From the NCBI GenBank assembly GCA_016722065.1, contig JADKGX010000001.1, forward strand, positions 2,046,001-2,110,000: a stretch of 64,000 nt of DNA. The letters are read 5' to 3'. A program made the position numbers and the translations under genes. This document shows positions 35,191 through 44,842 of the stretch, piece by piece (the stretch's first letter is position 1; every line of letters begins with the position of its first letter). The notes below the pieces were generated by a model. It did not search any database. It saw only the letters and a list, made by a program, of their open reading frames with translations, and was not told the origin of the DNA. The DNA is from Planctomycetota bacterium. Its GTDB lineage: Bacteria; Planctomycetota; UBA8742; UBA2392.

Positions 35191-36753
35191 TCAGAACGGT
35201 AGCTGAACGTTTTTTCCGGCCTTGATTTCGTACCGATAGGCCAGTGTTTCCGTTGCGTTAGCTGCCAGGTTGACGTTTCGTTTGAGGTAGCCGTCTTTGG
35301 CGTCAGGCTGCCAGCCTGGCACTTCTGTCAACTTGACTTCCAGGCCTTCAATCTCACTCACGGGCGTGCGTTCCACCAGTTCGGCATCGCGTGCATCGCT
35401 GGACAAGTTACTAAGGTAAAGCGTCACGTGGCGTTTGATAGTCTGGGTACCGGTGATCGCGGCTTGTTCGCGTTCCTCGCTTACCTGGCGTTTGCAGCGC
35501 AGACCGTCGTCTGCGCCAAAGCCAAGTTCGAAACTTTCGCCCGCCCCGACAAAACCCACGCGGGCCCGCCCCACCAGAGACGACCCCCGCGCCACGCGCA
35601 GAGGGCCGGCCAGCAGCGGGTGCGGACCGGGCCAGGTGGCTTTGGCTTTCAGGTGAACCACGGCTGTGCGTTCCGGCATCAGCACGCGGGCAACAGCAGC
35701 GGGCATCTGCACCGAGCTGATCTCGACGCGGGTGGGTTGCCCGTTGGTGGGTATCTCAAAGTGGCCCTTAGGCGCGAACTCCAGCGGTACTCCACCGTCG
35801 TCTACGCCGGGCATCTGCGGTGCCTGGCGCGCGCCCCCGGTACTCTCGACAGCCTGTTCGCGCATTTCCACCACGACCTTCTTGCGTTCTTCGGCCGTCT
35901 TTTTGCGGCGCGACAACAGGTCGTCGTCAAGCAACGGCGGGTCGGAAATCTGGGCTGGGCGGGCAGTGCTGAAGCGCACCTCAATGTTTTTCCAGTCCTC
36001 CCCGGTGCGCTGCCACACGACTCCCCATGTCGTCAGGGTGATGGCGCCGCTGTCGGGCTTGCGGGCATCGCGCTGCAGGCTTGCCATGTGTTCGGGCCGC
36101 CACAACGCGCAGGGCGTGCGGTAAACGATTTCCACTTCGCATTCGTCGGCACTGGACGATTCCAATTGCACTTCTACAAACGCCTCAAAGAAGCTGTCCG
36201 CGCCCGAGGCAAACTGGATTTCGCCGCGCACGTTGGCGCTTTTGCGGTGCGCGTCTTCCAGCGCAAAGCGTGTGTCCAGTTCGCGCGCGAACTCGGCTTC
36301 GTCCTGGGCCAGAAGGGCTTGCAGGGACTTCTGCCAACCTTCCAGGTTGCCCTGGCCGTCCTGCCCAAAGCCCGGCACCTGGGCAAGCTGCCCGATGGCG
36401 CTGTTGAGCATGCCGTTGATCTGCCCGCGCCGTGTCTGGCTCCGGCTTTGGTCGCGCTGTAGTTTTTCTTCGTCGTGCTGCATCCGTTCCAGCTTCTGGC
36501 GCAGTTCGTCCAGACGGCTTGCCTGTTGGCGCGGCACGTTGCGCCATTGCCGGAGTACGCGCGCGGCCAGAACCCGCGCAGCACCTTTGACGACGCGGGC
36601 CTGTATGCTGCGGTCGTCCAGATACACAGTTGGGCCGGAAATGCGCACCCAGGCGCGGTCCGCACCCACCTGCACCAGCGCACGGCGTGTTACCTCGGAG
36701 CGGTCCTCAAAAAAAGTAACGCTGACCGGGTTCGAACCCACGGGTTTATTCAC
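35191..36753 (-). CDS. DUF4139 (MuiA-family) protein, second of a tandem pair
   Basis: A 520-residue protein with the N-terminal DUF4140 module (VSVTFFEDRSEVTRRALVQV), a coiled coil of about residues 95-150 (Gln/Arg/Glu-rich) and a DUF4139 beta-sandwich C-terminal region (VEIVYRTPCALWRPEHMA, RLTTWGVVWQ-like blocks, LSNLSSDARDAELVERTPVSE, YRYEIKAG). A GTG start at 36753 overlaps the stop of the upstream gene by 8 bases (GTGAATAA), which is better than a start at 36864 inside that gene. The family is linked to mucoidy inhibition in one proteobacterium; its biochemical role is unknown. No signal peptide, so it is probably cytoplasmic. Confidence 0.75.
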   Translation of the reverse strand: MNKPVGSNPVSVTFFEDRSEVTRRALVQVGADRAWVRISGPTVYLDDRSIQARVVKGAARVLAARVLRQWRNVPRQQASRLDELRQKLERMQHDEEKLQRDQSRSQTRRGQINGMLNSAIGQLAQVPGFGQDGQGNLEGWQKSLQALLAQDEAEFARELDTRFALEDAHRKSANVRGEIQFASGADSFFEAFVEVQLESSSADECEVEIVYRTPCALWRPEHMASLQRDARKPDSGAITLTTWGVVWQRTGEDWKNIEVRFSTARPAQISDPPLLDDDLLSRRKKTAEERKKVVVEMREQAVESTGGARQAPQMPGVDDGGVPLEFAPKGHFEIPTNGQPTRVEISSVQMPAAVARVLMPERTAVVHLKAKATWPGPHPLLAGPLRVARGSSLVGRARVGFVGAGESFELGFGADDGLRCKRQVSEEREQAAITGTQTIKRHVTLYLSNLSSDARDAELVERTPVSEIEGLEVKLTEVPGWQPDAKDGYLKRNVNLAANATETLAYRYEIKAGKNVQLPF

Positions 36754-38887
36754 GGCGGTTGCCTCCGTTGATTTCGTGATCCGATGCCAGGTTGATGCGA
36801 TACTCGTACTCGACCTTGGCCTTGGCCCCTGCGGGCAACTTGATCTTCCAGCGCAATCCGCCACGAATGCGACTGTCGCGGTCCGCCTGGTCGTACTTTT
36901 CGCCCTTGGGTTCGCTGCGGGTCAGGTTGATCTCGATTTCCTTGTCATCGCTAACCGGAACACGGTCGATCAACTCCACTTCAACCTCTCCGCCCAGGCT
37001 GCTGGCGGCCTCCAGTGTCACGTGGTGATCAATGCTGGTTTTGCCACCCAGCAGGCCTTTGCTTTCTTCTTTCACGCGTACGTTGCGCGCCACCCGCACC
37101 CGCTGTTCCTCGCCCAGTCCAAAGCGCAGAATCCCGCCTCGATCAACCGCCTGCACCGCCGAGGTAATCACCAGCGCACCATCCATGAACACGTCTACGG
37201 GCCCGGGAAGCAGCGGGGCATCCAGCGGATTGGCCAGTTCCACTTCGCGAAACACGCGTTCGTCAGCAAGCGGTACACAGACCAAGCGCATGCGTGACTT
37301 GGCAGGCCGTGAAAGCAGCGAAACACGGTGGGCGGCGCCGCCGGCTGGAATGTCGACGCCGCCTTCGGCCTCAAACTGGTGATCAAACATGCCACGTGTG
37401 GCTTGCGGATCACGCACGCCAGCCGGTGCATCCAGGTTTTCAATTGCACTGGTGTAGGCATAGGTCTGGTCAAAACCGGCACCGCCTCGATGGGCCAGAG
37501 TGCCGCGCGATTGCAGATTGTTCTGTGAGAGTTCCAAGCCGTCAAAGTCCAGCCAGTTGCCCGGGCCACTGGCTTGCTCGTCGTGCTCCAACTCTTCTTT
37601 GTATGAGATCGACTGCTGGCTCACGCCAGCGAAACCGCCGCCAGCAGCCGCGCCCAGGTCGTCGTCGTAGCTGGCCGACTCTGCAGCGACTTCCATGCCA
37701 CTGGCTTCGTCCAGGTCAGCTGCCCGGGCGTGGCCGGCCTTCTTGCTGGCCTTGGCCATGTCCTTGGAAGCTGCGCGCCCGCGGGCCGGAGACGCTGGCA
37801 TGGGTTGCGCCATCGAGGCCATGGGTGCGCTGGCGGGGGCACTCTTGTTGGCTGGCACGGAACGCGACTCCAGGACATCGGGGGCTTCAGCCCTGGCGTA
37901 ATCGCGCGGGGACGGTTCGGCCATCACGGGCGCTGGCGGCGGCGGGGCGGCGCGGCCCAGCGGCGTGCGGCCGGCCATATCGCGGTCGTGGCCCTCAAAC
38001 AATGCCTCAAGACCCTGTGGGGGCTCGCGAAAGCCGCTGCGCTTGGCGGGCTGCGCACGCCCCAGCCGCAGCGAAGCCAACTCGGGCAAGGCGACTTCCT
38101 GAATCATGTCGGCCGTGCACAGTGAGAGCTTGGCGTCCTTCCAGTCTTCCAGCGTGTTCTGGGCCACGAAGGCCTCAAGTGATAGCTCAGCCTGTCGACC
38201 GCCCTGGGACAAACGCGCCGCGTAAGCTGGCCACCACCTGGCCGCAGGCACGCTGTAGGTGATGGTCAGTCCGCGCAGGTGGTCGCTACCGGGTGCCAGT
38301 GACACCAGAATCTCGCGTGCAGGCGTGTTCGGCGCGGCTTGCTGCGCGGCCGGTTGCAGGTCGCGCCACTGCTGCTGCAGCAGTTTCTCCTGCTCGCGCA
38401 GTTGTTCCAGGGCGGCATCCCATGCTGCAATGCGTTCGTCAAAGTCTTTGGCCACGGCAAGTGCCGCCTGGGTGCGTGCCAGAATGTCCAGGGCAGGGAG
38501 GGTGTCGTCTTGCTCCGACGGCAAAGTCAGTTCTGTGTTAAGGCCGGAGCCCTCTACAACATCGCGCAAGTGCTGCACACGCTGAATCTGCAGTTGCACG
38601 CGCTGAACCTGGCGTTGCAGCTTGAGTTGCGCATCGTGGTCGGGCGCCGCGCCAGGCGCGGCGGCCACCCAAACCATGGCAGCGCGCAGACCGGTGACAC
38701 GACGTTCGCCGTCTGCGCTGGCGCGCAGGCTTCCGGGCTCGCACAGGGGGGTGATTCCGCCAATGGCCAGCACGGCGCCATCGGTGGGCAGGCCCACGGG
38801 CAGGTCAACAACACGCGTGACCAACGCGCCGCGCGCGTAAACGACCACCCGCGTAATGCGGCTGGAGCAGGCAATGCGGTCCGACAT
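36746..38887 (-). CDS. DUF4139 (MuiA-family) protein, first of a tandem pair
   Basis: A 713-residue paralogue of the next gene, with the same order: DUF4140 module (RITRVVVYARGALVTRVVDL, about 8-30), coiled coil (about 85-180, Gln-rich), a YSVPAARWWPAYAARL block opening the DUF4139 region, and a C-terminal ending VELIDRVPVSDDKEIEINL then VEYEYRINLASDHE. A low-complexity insert at about 295-450 (Ala/Pro/Ser-rich, then AAAGGGFAG) sits inside the DUF4139 region and explains the extra length. There is no signal peptide. The two proteins probably form a complex, since translation is coupled by the 8-base overlap. Confidence 0.78.
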   Translation of the reverse strand: MSDRIACSSRITRVVVYARGALVTRVVDLPVGLPTDGAVLAIGGITPLCEPGSLRASADGERRVTGLRAAMVWVAAAPGAAPDHDAQLKLQRQVQRVQLQIQRVQHLRDVVEGSGLNTELTLPSEQDDTLPALDILARTQAALAVAKDFDERIAAWDAALEQLREQEKLLQQQWRDLQPAAQQAAPNTPAREILVSLAPGSDHLRGLTITYSVPAARWWPAYAARLSQGGRQAELSLEAFVAQNTLEDWKDAKLSLCTADMIQEVALPELASLRLGRAQPAKRSGFREPPQGLEALFEGHDRDMAGRTPLGRAAPPPPAPVMAEPSPRDYARAEAPDVLESRSVPANKSAPASAPMASMAQPMPASPARGRAASKDMAKASKKAGHARAADLDEASGMEVAAESASYDDDLGAAAGGGFAGVSQQSISYKEELEHDEQASGPGNWLDFDGLELSQNNLQSRGTLAHRGGAGFDQTYAYTSAIENLDAPAGVRDPQATRGMFDHQFEAEGGVDIPAGGAAHRVSLLSRPAKSRMRLVCVPLADERVFREVELANPLDAPLLPGPVDVFMDGALVITSAVQAVDRGGILRFGLGEEQRVRVARNVRVKEESKGLLGGKTSIDHHVTLEAASSLGGEVEVELIDRVPVSDDKEIEINLTRSEPKGEKYDQADRDSRIRGGLRWKIKLPAGAKAKVEYEYRINLASDHEINGGNRRE

Positions 38888-38987
38888 CAGTTACCCCGGT
38901 CTGTAGTTGGGTCGACAGTATAGATGCCGTGGATCAGGAATTGGTTCGGGGAATTCTAGCCGCCCCGAACGCGCCTTTGCGGGCGGG

Positions 38988-39320
38988 TCAGGTCACCACG
39001 CCATCGACAGGCTTGAAGTGAGGAAACGGTGTTTCGGCTTCGCGCAGGCTGATCAGCGGTACGAACTCCGCCACTTCTTCCATGCGCTTCCACAGTTTCT
39101 TCAGGGCCGGGTGGTCGTGTGCGGCCTTGGCCGCCCCCGGTTTCCATTCGTAGATTTCCAGCAGCGTGCCGTCTTCGGCTTCCAGCAGCTGCGCAGGCCG
39201 GTCCGTAATCAAGCCTTCCACGCGAAGGGTCGCGTTGTGCGACCGCACCAGATCACGCAGGGTGGCGCGGTGGCCTTTGTCCAGGGGCCGATAGGCCGCA
39301 ATCACGATGTCGCCGGGCAT
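38988..39320 (-). CDS. Small conserved-looking protein, possible ABM-fold
   Basis: A 110-residue soluble protein (starts MPGDIVIAAYRPLDKGHRATLRDL). The pattern of strand, helix, LLEIYEWKPGAAKAAHDHPALKKLWKRMEEVAEFVPL resembles dimeric alpha/beta-barrel (antibiotic-monooxygenase-like) proteins, with an EW...H...W-R arrangement. The family is not certain. It is a single gene in the opposite direction to the sigma factor at 39463. Confidence 0.55.
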   Translation of the reverse strand: MPGDIVIAAYRPLDKGHRATLRDLVRSHNATLRVEGLITDRPAQLLEAEDGTLLEIYEWKPGAAKAAHDHPALKKLWKRMEEVAEFVPLISLREAETPFPHFKPVDGVVT

Positions 39321-39462
39321 GGGCAGTCTCCTGATTTTCGCCCATGGTATCGCGACTTGCCCATTGGGAAAGCCACGCCCCGGTCGGACAAAAGCAGCGC
39401 CAAAGGAAAGGGGAGCGATATACTGACCCCATCAAGACTGCCCGGGCATCTAAGGAGGAAGC

Positions 39463-39999
39463 GTGCCAGACAAGGCGCACATAGAGCAGCTGGTGCAGGC
39501 CCATCAGGGCCATCTACTGCGTTATCTGCGCTGGCTGGGCTGCGACGATAACCTGGCCGCCGATTTGGCCCAGGATTGCTTTGTCAAAGTTCTGGAGGGT
39601 GAGTTCCAGCTTGAGAATCCCCTAGCGATGTCAGGCTACCTGCGCACCATGGCGCGCAACGGTTATCTGATGCACCTGCGCCGCCACCGCCGCACGGTAA
39701 GCCTGCCCGACGAAGAGGTGCTGGAGTCCGTCTGGTCGGAAAACGAAGGCGACGACTTTGGTGAAACTTACCGCATTGCCCTGCAGCAGTGCCTGCATGG
39801 ATTGACGGAACGAGCCCGGCAGGCATTGGGCCTGCGGTACGGGCAAGGTGCCAGCCGGGAGCAGATCAGCCTTGCCACCGGGCTGGACCCGGAGGGCGCA
39901 AAGACGCTGCTGCGCCGGGCCAAGGCAAAGTTGAAGCTGTGTATAGAAAAGAAGGTCGGCAAGGGGCGCAACGAACTGGCTGCAAACGGCCGAGACTAG
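39463..39999 (+). CDS. ECF-type RNA polymerase sigma factor
   Basis: A 178-residue sigma-70 family factor. Region 2 lies at about residues 12-75 (HQGHLLRYLRWLGCDDNLAADLAQDCFVKVLE then LRTMARNGYLMHLRRHRR) and region 4 at about 110-165 (LTERARQALGLRYGQGASREQISLATGLDPEGAKTLLRRAKAKLK). The GTG start at 39463 is supported by a near-perfect Shine-Dalgarno (AAGGAGGA, 2-4 bases before it). It is followed 39 bases later by the FecR-domain gene, which is probably its regulator or target in the same transcript. Confidence 0.88.
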   Translation: MPDKAHIEQLVQAHQGHLLRYLRWLGCDDNLAADLAQDCFVKVLEGEFQLENPLAMSGYLRTMARNGYLMHLRRHRRTVSLPDEEVLESVWSENEGDDFGETYRIALQQCLHGLTERARQALGLRYGQGASREQISLATGLDPEGAKTLLRRAKAKLKLCIEKKVGKGRNELAANGRD

Positions 40000-40038
40000 C
40001 GCCTGAAGTTGATGCTGGCGGTCAGCACGGACACAACC

Positions 40039-41574
40039 ATGAACCCGGACCATGAAGACCTTGACGAGCGGTACCTGGAGGTCGCCCTGCGCGACCAGGC
40101 AGGCCCGCAGGTTGACTTGACACAACGGGTCTTGCGGGCAGCAGCCGGTGCTGCGTCAGCGCGTCAACGGGTGATGCCGCTGCCGCGCCGCAGGCCGCTG
40201 TGGCGACCGCTGACTGCCGCCGCTGCGGTGATTCTGGCCGCTGGTGTCGGCGTGTACGCGTTGGTACAGGTACTGCCGCAGGTTGCACCCGGTGCGCAAT
40301 CGGCCCAGTCCAGCCCACTGCAGCCAGCCGCCGTTCAGCCAGCGCAGGGCGAGAAGTCGCCGGCACATGTGCCTGCATTGCCAGCGGCCAATGGTAGGCA
40401 AGACGCAAGGGCGGAACATTCGGTCAGCTCAATTGACATTAATGCACCGGAAAAAGCTGCGTCAGAAGAACCGAAGGTCCGTGGGCCGATTCCAGATATC
40501 ACGGATCCTGTCCCGCCATCGTCGGACGAGCCAACCCCGGAAAGTCCACGTGGCGGGTCAGGCATGCCGCCCGGCATGACGGACCCACCAGGTGCCTGGC
40601 CCAGACGTGTGACCAAGCCCACCGAATCGCCGGGAGAATCGGGCAAAGAGCCTGCTGCGCCAGCCCAACGCCTGGTGCTGTGCACCGATTTCAAGCCTTC
40701 ACGCAAAGACGGCATCAAGGTGGCCGCGGGCAAAGATTGGCGAGTGCTTGTCGCCGGCAGCGAAATCATCGCTGGCGACCGCATCAAGGTAACCGGCTGG
40801 GCTGATTTCGTTTTGCTTGACGGCACTCTGTTGCGTCTGGACGGTGAAATGGTGCTGCAAGGCCAGGACGGCAAACCCGATGCCGAGCTGCTGGACGGGG
40901 CTTTGTACGCCGACACCAGCGCCACGCTGCAAGTGAGGCACGAAGCGCTCAAGGCAACTGTGAGTGGCATTGCGATGATGGAGCAGCGTCTGCATTCGCT
41001 GGACGTCGCCTGCCTGCAGGGCAGCGTCACTTGCGGCCCTGTCACTCTGGGCCAAGGCCGCACGGCGCGGCTTGGCAGTGAAGGCTTCTCGCGCGAGAAG
41101 GCCGTCAGTTTTGCCGACTTGCAGCGCGAGAACCGCTTCTTGAAGGACGCACCAGCCCGCCAGACCCTGCGTGAAGACTTCAACGACCCCCCGGGCGAGA
41201 TCACCGGCGGCGCGATCAAGGATGGAGTGCTGGTCGGCAAGGGCGATGCGGAAACCGGCACGCTGATCGCGTTGCGCAAGCCCGTCACACTGCGGGGCAA
41301 TGAGGTCGTGCGCCTGCGCTTTCGTGTCGACCGCCGCACCGAAGTCGTGCTGCAGTTCGGCACCGCGCAAGGCAACTACCGCCACATTGAGCTCAACCCT
41401 GAACCCGGCAAATGGCAGGAAGTCGAAATCCCCATCCGCGACTTCTTCAAGGCCACGGACCCTGAAAGCCGCCTGGGTGACGGCCTTGCGTTGTTGCGTT
41501 TTCAGGTGCACGACAACGAAACGGCAGAATTGGGTGTCGAGGTGGACTGGCTGGAAGTGCTGTCGCGTCCCTGA
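40039..41574 (+). CDS. FecR-domain membrane protein, probable partner of the sigma factor
   Basis: A 511-residue protein from the ATG at 40039 (TTG/ATG at 40009/40012 are alternatives). A cytoplasmic N-terminus (1-55) starting NPDHEDLDERYLEVALRD resembles anti-sigma-like segments. One membrane span lies at about 66-87, and a Pro/Ser/Glu-rich linker at about 95-210. The FecR-like beta domain lies at about 210-350 (GKDWRVLVAGSEIIAGDRIKV, LLDGTLLRLDG, LDGALYADTSATLQVRHEALKATV-G). A C-terminal beta-sandwich (about 375-511) of CBM/CIA30-like type has EVVLQFGTAQGNYRHIEL and VEVDWLEVL. It may sense something in the periplasm and signal to the sigma factor. It ends 4 bases before the end of the convergent next gene. 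Confidence 0.72.
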   Translation: MNPDHEDLDERYLEVALRDQAGPQVDLTQRVLRAAAGAASARQRVMPLPRRRPLWRPLTAAAAVILAAGVGVYALVQVLPQVAPGAQSAQSSPLQPAAVQPAQGEKSPAHVPALPAANGRQDARAEHSVSSIDINAPEKAASEEPKVRGPIPDITDPVPPSSDEPTPESPRGGSGMPPGMTDPPGAWPRRVTKPTESPGESGKEPAAPAQRLVLCTDFKPSRKDGIKVAAGKDWRVLVAGSEIIAGDRIKVTGWADFVLLDGTLLRLDGEMVLQGQDGKPDAELLDGALYADTSATLQVRHEALKATVSGIAMMEQRLHSLDVACLQGSVTCGPVTLGQGRTARLGSEGFSREKAVSFADLQRENRFLKDAPARQTLREDFNDPPGEITGGAIKDGVLVGKGDAETGTLIALRKPVTLRGNEVVRLRFRVDRRTEVVLQFGTAQGNYRHIELNPEPGKWQEVEIPIRDFFKATDPESRLGDGLALLRFQVHDNETAELGVEVDWLEVLSRP

Positions 41575-41578
41575 ACTG

Positions 41579-43660
41579 TCACTCGTCACGACTGACCACG
41601 GGCCGGAACAGCGCCGGCCGCATGCGGCGCCAATAGATCGCCGCGTCTTTGCCACCTTTGGAAAGATCACTCTGCGGGTGATCGCGCACCAGCCGGTCAA
41701 ACAGGTCCACGGCCGCAGCGATGTCGTGGTCCGCAAACCCCGGAAACGGTCGGTAATCTACAAGTTTGATACGTGCCAGCGCGGCGCTGTACAGGGCTTT
41801 ATCGTGGCCTTGCCAGCCCGGGTAGTGGTCAGCGACATCTTCAAACAGTGTTGCTGCCCGGGCGTACGAGGCGTAGTCCAGACGCGCCAGTTCATCGGCA
41901 CGGCTGACCAGCCTGGCCGACGGCGAGATTCCTGCCGGCATGCCGTTGTTGTACCGTTCGTTGGCGTAGACGGGGTACACGACGAAACTCTGGTGGTAGT
42001 AGACGGCGCCCATCTTGTAGGCCAGATCGGCCTGTTCGTCGCCAGCGCTGGCATCGCGACGCCGTTGCAGCTCGGCCATGGTTTCCCACAGGCGAAACTG
42101 CTGTGCCAGCCTCGCGCCGGGCAGGCGCACAACGTCTGCAGGCGGGTGAAGTCGCGTTGCGTCTTCCAGCGCGCCCCGGTTGGTCATGCCGTGCCAGTTA
42201 ACCCAGCGGGTTTGCGGGTTGAAGCCGGATTGGCCCGGTACGGCCCCCGGTTCGACCCGTCGCAAGAGATCGCCTGCGGGCAGTACCTCAACGCCGCTCT
42301 CCAGCCCCTTGGGAACGCCAGTTCTCCAGCGTGCCGCAAAGCAGCGCGCCAGCAAAGAATCCGGCTCCGCTTGAGCCATGCGGGCCGCAAGCCCAAGAGC
42401 ATCGACAAAGCCGGTTTCGGCGGCACAGCGGCGCAGGCGAATGTATTGCACGAACTCGCGGTTGCGCTGCCAGTCGTCGCCCTGCAGCAGGTCCTCCAGT
42501 GACGATGGCGCCAGTTCGCGTTCCGCCAGTGTGACCAAGTCTGACAGGCCGGCGGCACACATATCCTGGTCAGGCATCGTTGCACAACGTGAAGCCCACT
42601 GGGCGGCCTCAAACCATTGCTGTTGCGACTTGCATTTCTGGCACAGGCGCCATGCCATGTCGTCGCTTCCGGGGTGCCCGGCAAAGCGCTTCAGCCAGAG
42701 CGGTAGCAGGCGGGCGGCCAGTTCCGTGCGTTGATCTACGGTATCCTGGGCGTGGCGGTCGGCCCAGGGAAAGGGGCATTCCATGCCGCGGCCGCAATCC
42801 CAACAGTGGCGCCAGAAATACGGGCGGCAATCCAGCAGCTCTATGCAGCGATAGCTTCGCAGAATCTCGCGCTTGCCCTGGTCGGCCAGCAGGTCGTGTT
42901 CGCCGGCGTCGTCGCACAGCAGGTTGCAATTCGTAATGGTGCCATCAGCAAAGGCCGCGATGGCAGCCTGATCGCCCGTGAATGCGAGCGCGCAGTTTGC
43001 GTCATCGGCGTCGCCGGTGTCACTGCCCGCGGCAAGGCCTTTCAACCAGGGCTGGCAAGTTGCCTGCGGAAGGCACAGCGCAACCTGAAAGATGATGTTC
43101 TGGCGCGCCACCCCGCGTGCCGCTTCAAAGGCCGCAAAAAGGTGTGGGGCAAGTTTTTCGGGTTGGCGTTGAAACCCGGTTACATAGACGTAGCGCGACT
43201 GGCCTGGATGGCGCGGATCTGTTTCGTAGCTGTCGGTGCCGCCCTGTCCCAACTGCAACAAGCGCCGCAGCGCGTCTGAAAAACGGGGCGGGTGTGCCAG
43301 CGCCGTGGCAACGGCAGCAAACTGGGACTCGGTGGCGGGTTGCTTCCAACCAGGCAGGTTCGATGGCAAAGGCACGGCCCGGGGTGCCGGTGCCGGCGCA
43401 GCCAAAGGCTTGCCATTGAGTATCTGGTCAAGTTCGGGCGTAGCGCGAATGATTGCCGTGCCGCTATAGCCCTGCACCTGTACTGGAATTAGTGGCGGCG
43501 TGAAGTCCTGTCTCGTAGGGGCCAGATTCGGGGTTGGCCCCGCAGCGGCCAGCAAGGCCGGAACGGGGCGGTCCGTCGGTACGGAACGGCTCAATAGTGC
43601 CCAGGCCGAACCCAGGCCAAACGCCGCAAAGGCGCAAAGGCAGATGATCGCGCGATGCAT
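41579..43660 (-). CDS. Large secreted Cys-rich protein with TPR-like end
   Basis: A 693-residue protein with an N-terminal signal-like segment (residues 3-24). Residues 25-120 are a Pro-rich linker. The middle region (about 125-420) is Cys-rich (CYVTG-like, CRPYFWRHCWDCGRGMECPF, LCQKCKSQQQWFEAAQWASRC). The C-terminal region (about 540-690) is helical and TPR-like (YKMGAVYYHQSFVVYPVYANERYNNG, ARAATLFEDVADHYPGW, AAVDLFDRLVRDHPQSDLSKGGKDAAIYWRRM). I do not recognise the family. It converges on the sigma/FecR unit and lies downstream of recA on the same strand, separated by about 120 bp and a hairpin. Confidence 0.6.
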   Translation of the reverse strand: MHRAIICLCAFAAFGLGSAWALLSRSVPTDRPVPALLAAAGPTPNLAPTRQDFTPPLIPVQVQGYSGTAIIRATPELDQILNGKPLAAPAPAPRAVPLPSNLPGWKQPATESQFAAVATALAHPPRFSDALRRLLQLGQGGTDSYETDPRHPGQSRYVYVTGFQRQPEKLAPHLFAAFEAARGVARQNIIFQVALCLPQATCQPWLKGLAAGSDTGDADDANCALAFTGDQAAIAAFADGTITNCNLLCDDAGEHDLLADQGKREILRSYRCIELLDCRPYFWRHCWDCGRGMECPFPWADRHAQDTVDQRTELAARLLPLWLKRFAGHPGSDDMAWRLCQKCKSQQQWFEAAQWASRCATMPDQDMCAAGLSDLVTLAERELAPSSLEDLLQGDDWQRNREFVQYIRLRRCAAETGFVDALGLAARMAQAEPDSLLARCFAARWRTGVPKGLESGVEVLPAGDLLRRVEPGAVPGQSGFNPQTRWVNWHGMTNRGALEDATRLHPPADVVRLPGARLAQQFRLWETMAELQRRRDASAGDEQADLAYKMGAVYYHQSFVVYPVYANERYNNGMPAGISPSARLVSRADELARLDYASYARAATLFEDVADHYPGWQGHDKALYSAALARIKLVDYRPFPGFADHDIAAAVDLFDRLVRDHPQSDLSKGGKDAAIYWRRMRPALFRPVVSRDE

Positions 43661-43740
43661 GTTTCCTCCGAGTCATGCATCGGACGTCTGGATGACTGTG
43701 CTGTTGGGGCGATTACGTCCTGTAATCCCGCACACAGGCG

Positions 43741-43767
43741 CGGGGCGGCAGGAGACGGGCCGCCCCG
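43741..43767 (-). terminator. Possible recA terminator
   Basis: Stem CGGGGCGGC / GCCGCCCCG (43741-43749 with 43759-43767) just after the recA stop at 43781. There is no clear T-run on the minus strand, so confidence is moderate. Confidence 0.45.
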
Positions 43768-43780
43768 GCCTGCGGCCGCA

Positions 43781-44842
43781 CTATGCGGCCTCGGTTTTGG
43801 GTGCCTCTTCCGGCGGGAACAAGGCGGCTTTGACCTCGCCTTCGAGTTTGCGGTAGACCTCGATGTTTTCCTTGTCGCGCAGGAACTCCAGCGAGTTTTG
43901 CTTGCCATTGCCCAGCTTCAGATCGCCGTACTGCATCCAATTGCCGCCCTTGGTCACGATGCTGAGCTGCTGCGCGAACGTCAGCAGATCGTTCAGATAG
44001 CTGATGCCCTTGCCGAAATAGATTTCGACTTCGGCCCGCTTGAACGGTGGCGCCAGCTTGTTCTTGACCACCGTGACGCGCGCGCCCACGCCGATGCTTT
44101 CTTCGCCTTCCTTGATCTGCTGCGTCTTGCGAACTTCAATGCGCTGGCTCGCAAAGAACTTCAGGGCCCGGCCGCCAGTAGTTGTTTCAGGGTTGCCGAA
44201 CATGACGCCGATCTTTTCACGAATCTGGTTGATCATCACCAGGCAGGTATGGCTCTTGTTGCAGGTGGCGGTCAGTTTGCGCATGGCCTTGCTCATCATG
44301 CGGGCCAGCAAGCCCATCTGGTTGTCGCCCATTTCGCCTTCCAGTTCCGCCTTCGGAACCAGCGCGGCCACGGAGTCTACGACAATGATGTCGACGGCGT
44401 TGCTGGCGATCAGGGCTTCGGCAATATCCAGCGCCTGTTCGCCGTAATCGGGCTGGCTGACCCAAAGCCTTGACATGTCAATGCCCAGTTTGCGGCCGTA
44501 GGCGGGGTCAAAGGCATGTTCCGCATCGATCAACACCGCGTTGCCGCCAAGCTTCTGGGCGTTGGCAATGGATTGCAGCGCCAGCGTGGTCTTGCCGCTG
44601 CTTTCCGGGCCGAAGATTTCGACAATGCGGCCGCGCGGCAGGCCGCCAATGCCCAATGCGACGTCCACGGCCAGGCTGCCGGTGGGAATGACTTCGATCT
44701 TGTGACGCACGGCGTCGGTCATGCGCATGATGGCGCCGTCGCCAAACTCGCGGCCAATGTTGGCCAGTACCGATGCCAGCGCCTTCTCTTTTTCAGGGTT
44801 CAAGGAGAGGACTTTGCCTTCCTCGCGTTCTTTCTTTGCCAT
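43781..44842 (-). CDS. recA: Recombinase RecA
   Basis: ATP-dependent strand-exchange protein, central to recombination and the SOS response. The 353-residue sequence has the full RecA layout: N-terminal helix region to about 35, GLPRGRIVEIFGPESSGKTT (Walker A about 77-85), VDSVAALVPKAELEGEMGD (Walker B and L1), MINQIREKIGVMFGNPETTTGGRALKFF (L2, about 210-237) and the C-terminal domain ending in an acidic tail. No LexA-type box was identified in the 213-bp upstream region. The gene is divergent from the small membrane protein gene at 45056. Confidence 0.97.
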   Translation of the reverse strand: MAKKEREEGKVLSLNPEKEKALASVLANIGREFGDGAIMRMTDAVRHKIEVIPTGSLAVDVALGIGGLPRGRIVEIFGPESSGKTTLALQSIANAQKLGGNAVLIDAEHAFDPAYGRKLGIDMSRLWVSQPDYGEQALDIAEALIASNAVDIIVVDSVAALVPKAELEGEMGDNQMGLLARMMSKAMRKLTATCNKSHTCLVMINQIREKIGVMFGNPETTTGGRALKFFASQRIEVRKTQQIKEGEESIGVGARVTVVKNKLAPPFKRAEVEIYFGKGISYLNDLLTFAQQLSIVTKGGNWMQYGDLKLGNGKQNSLEFLRDKENIEVYRKLEGEVKAALFPPEEAPKTEAA

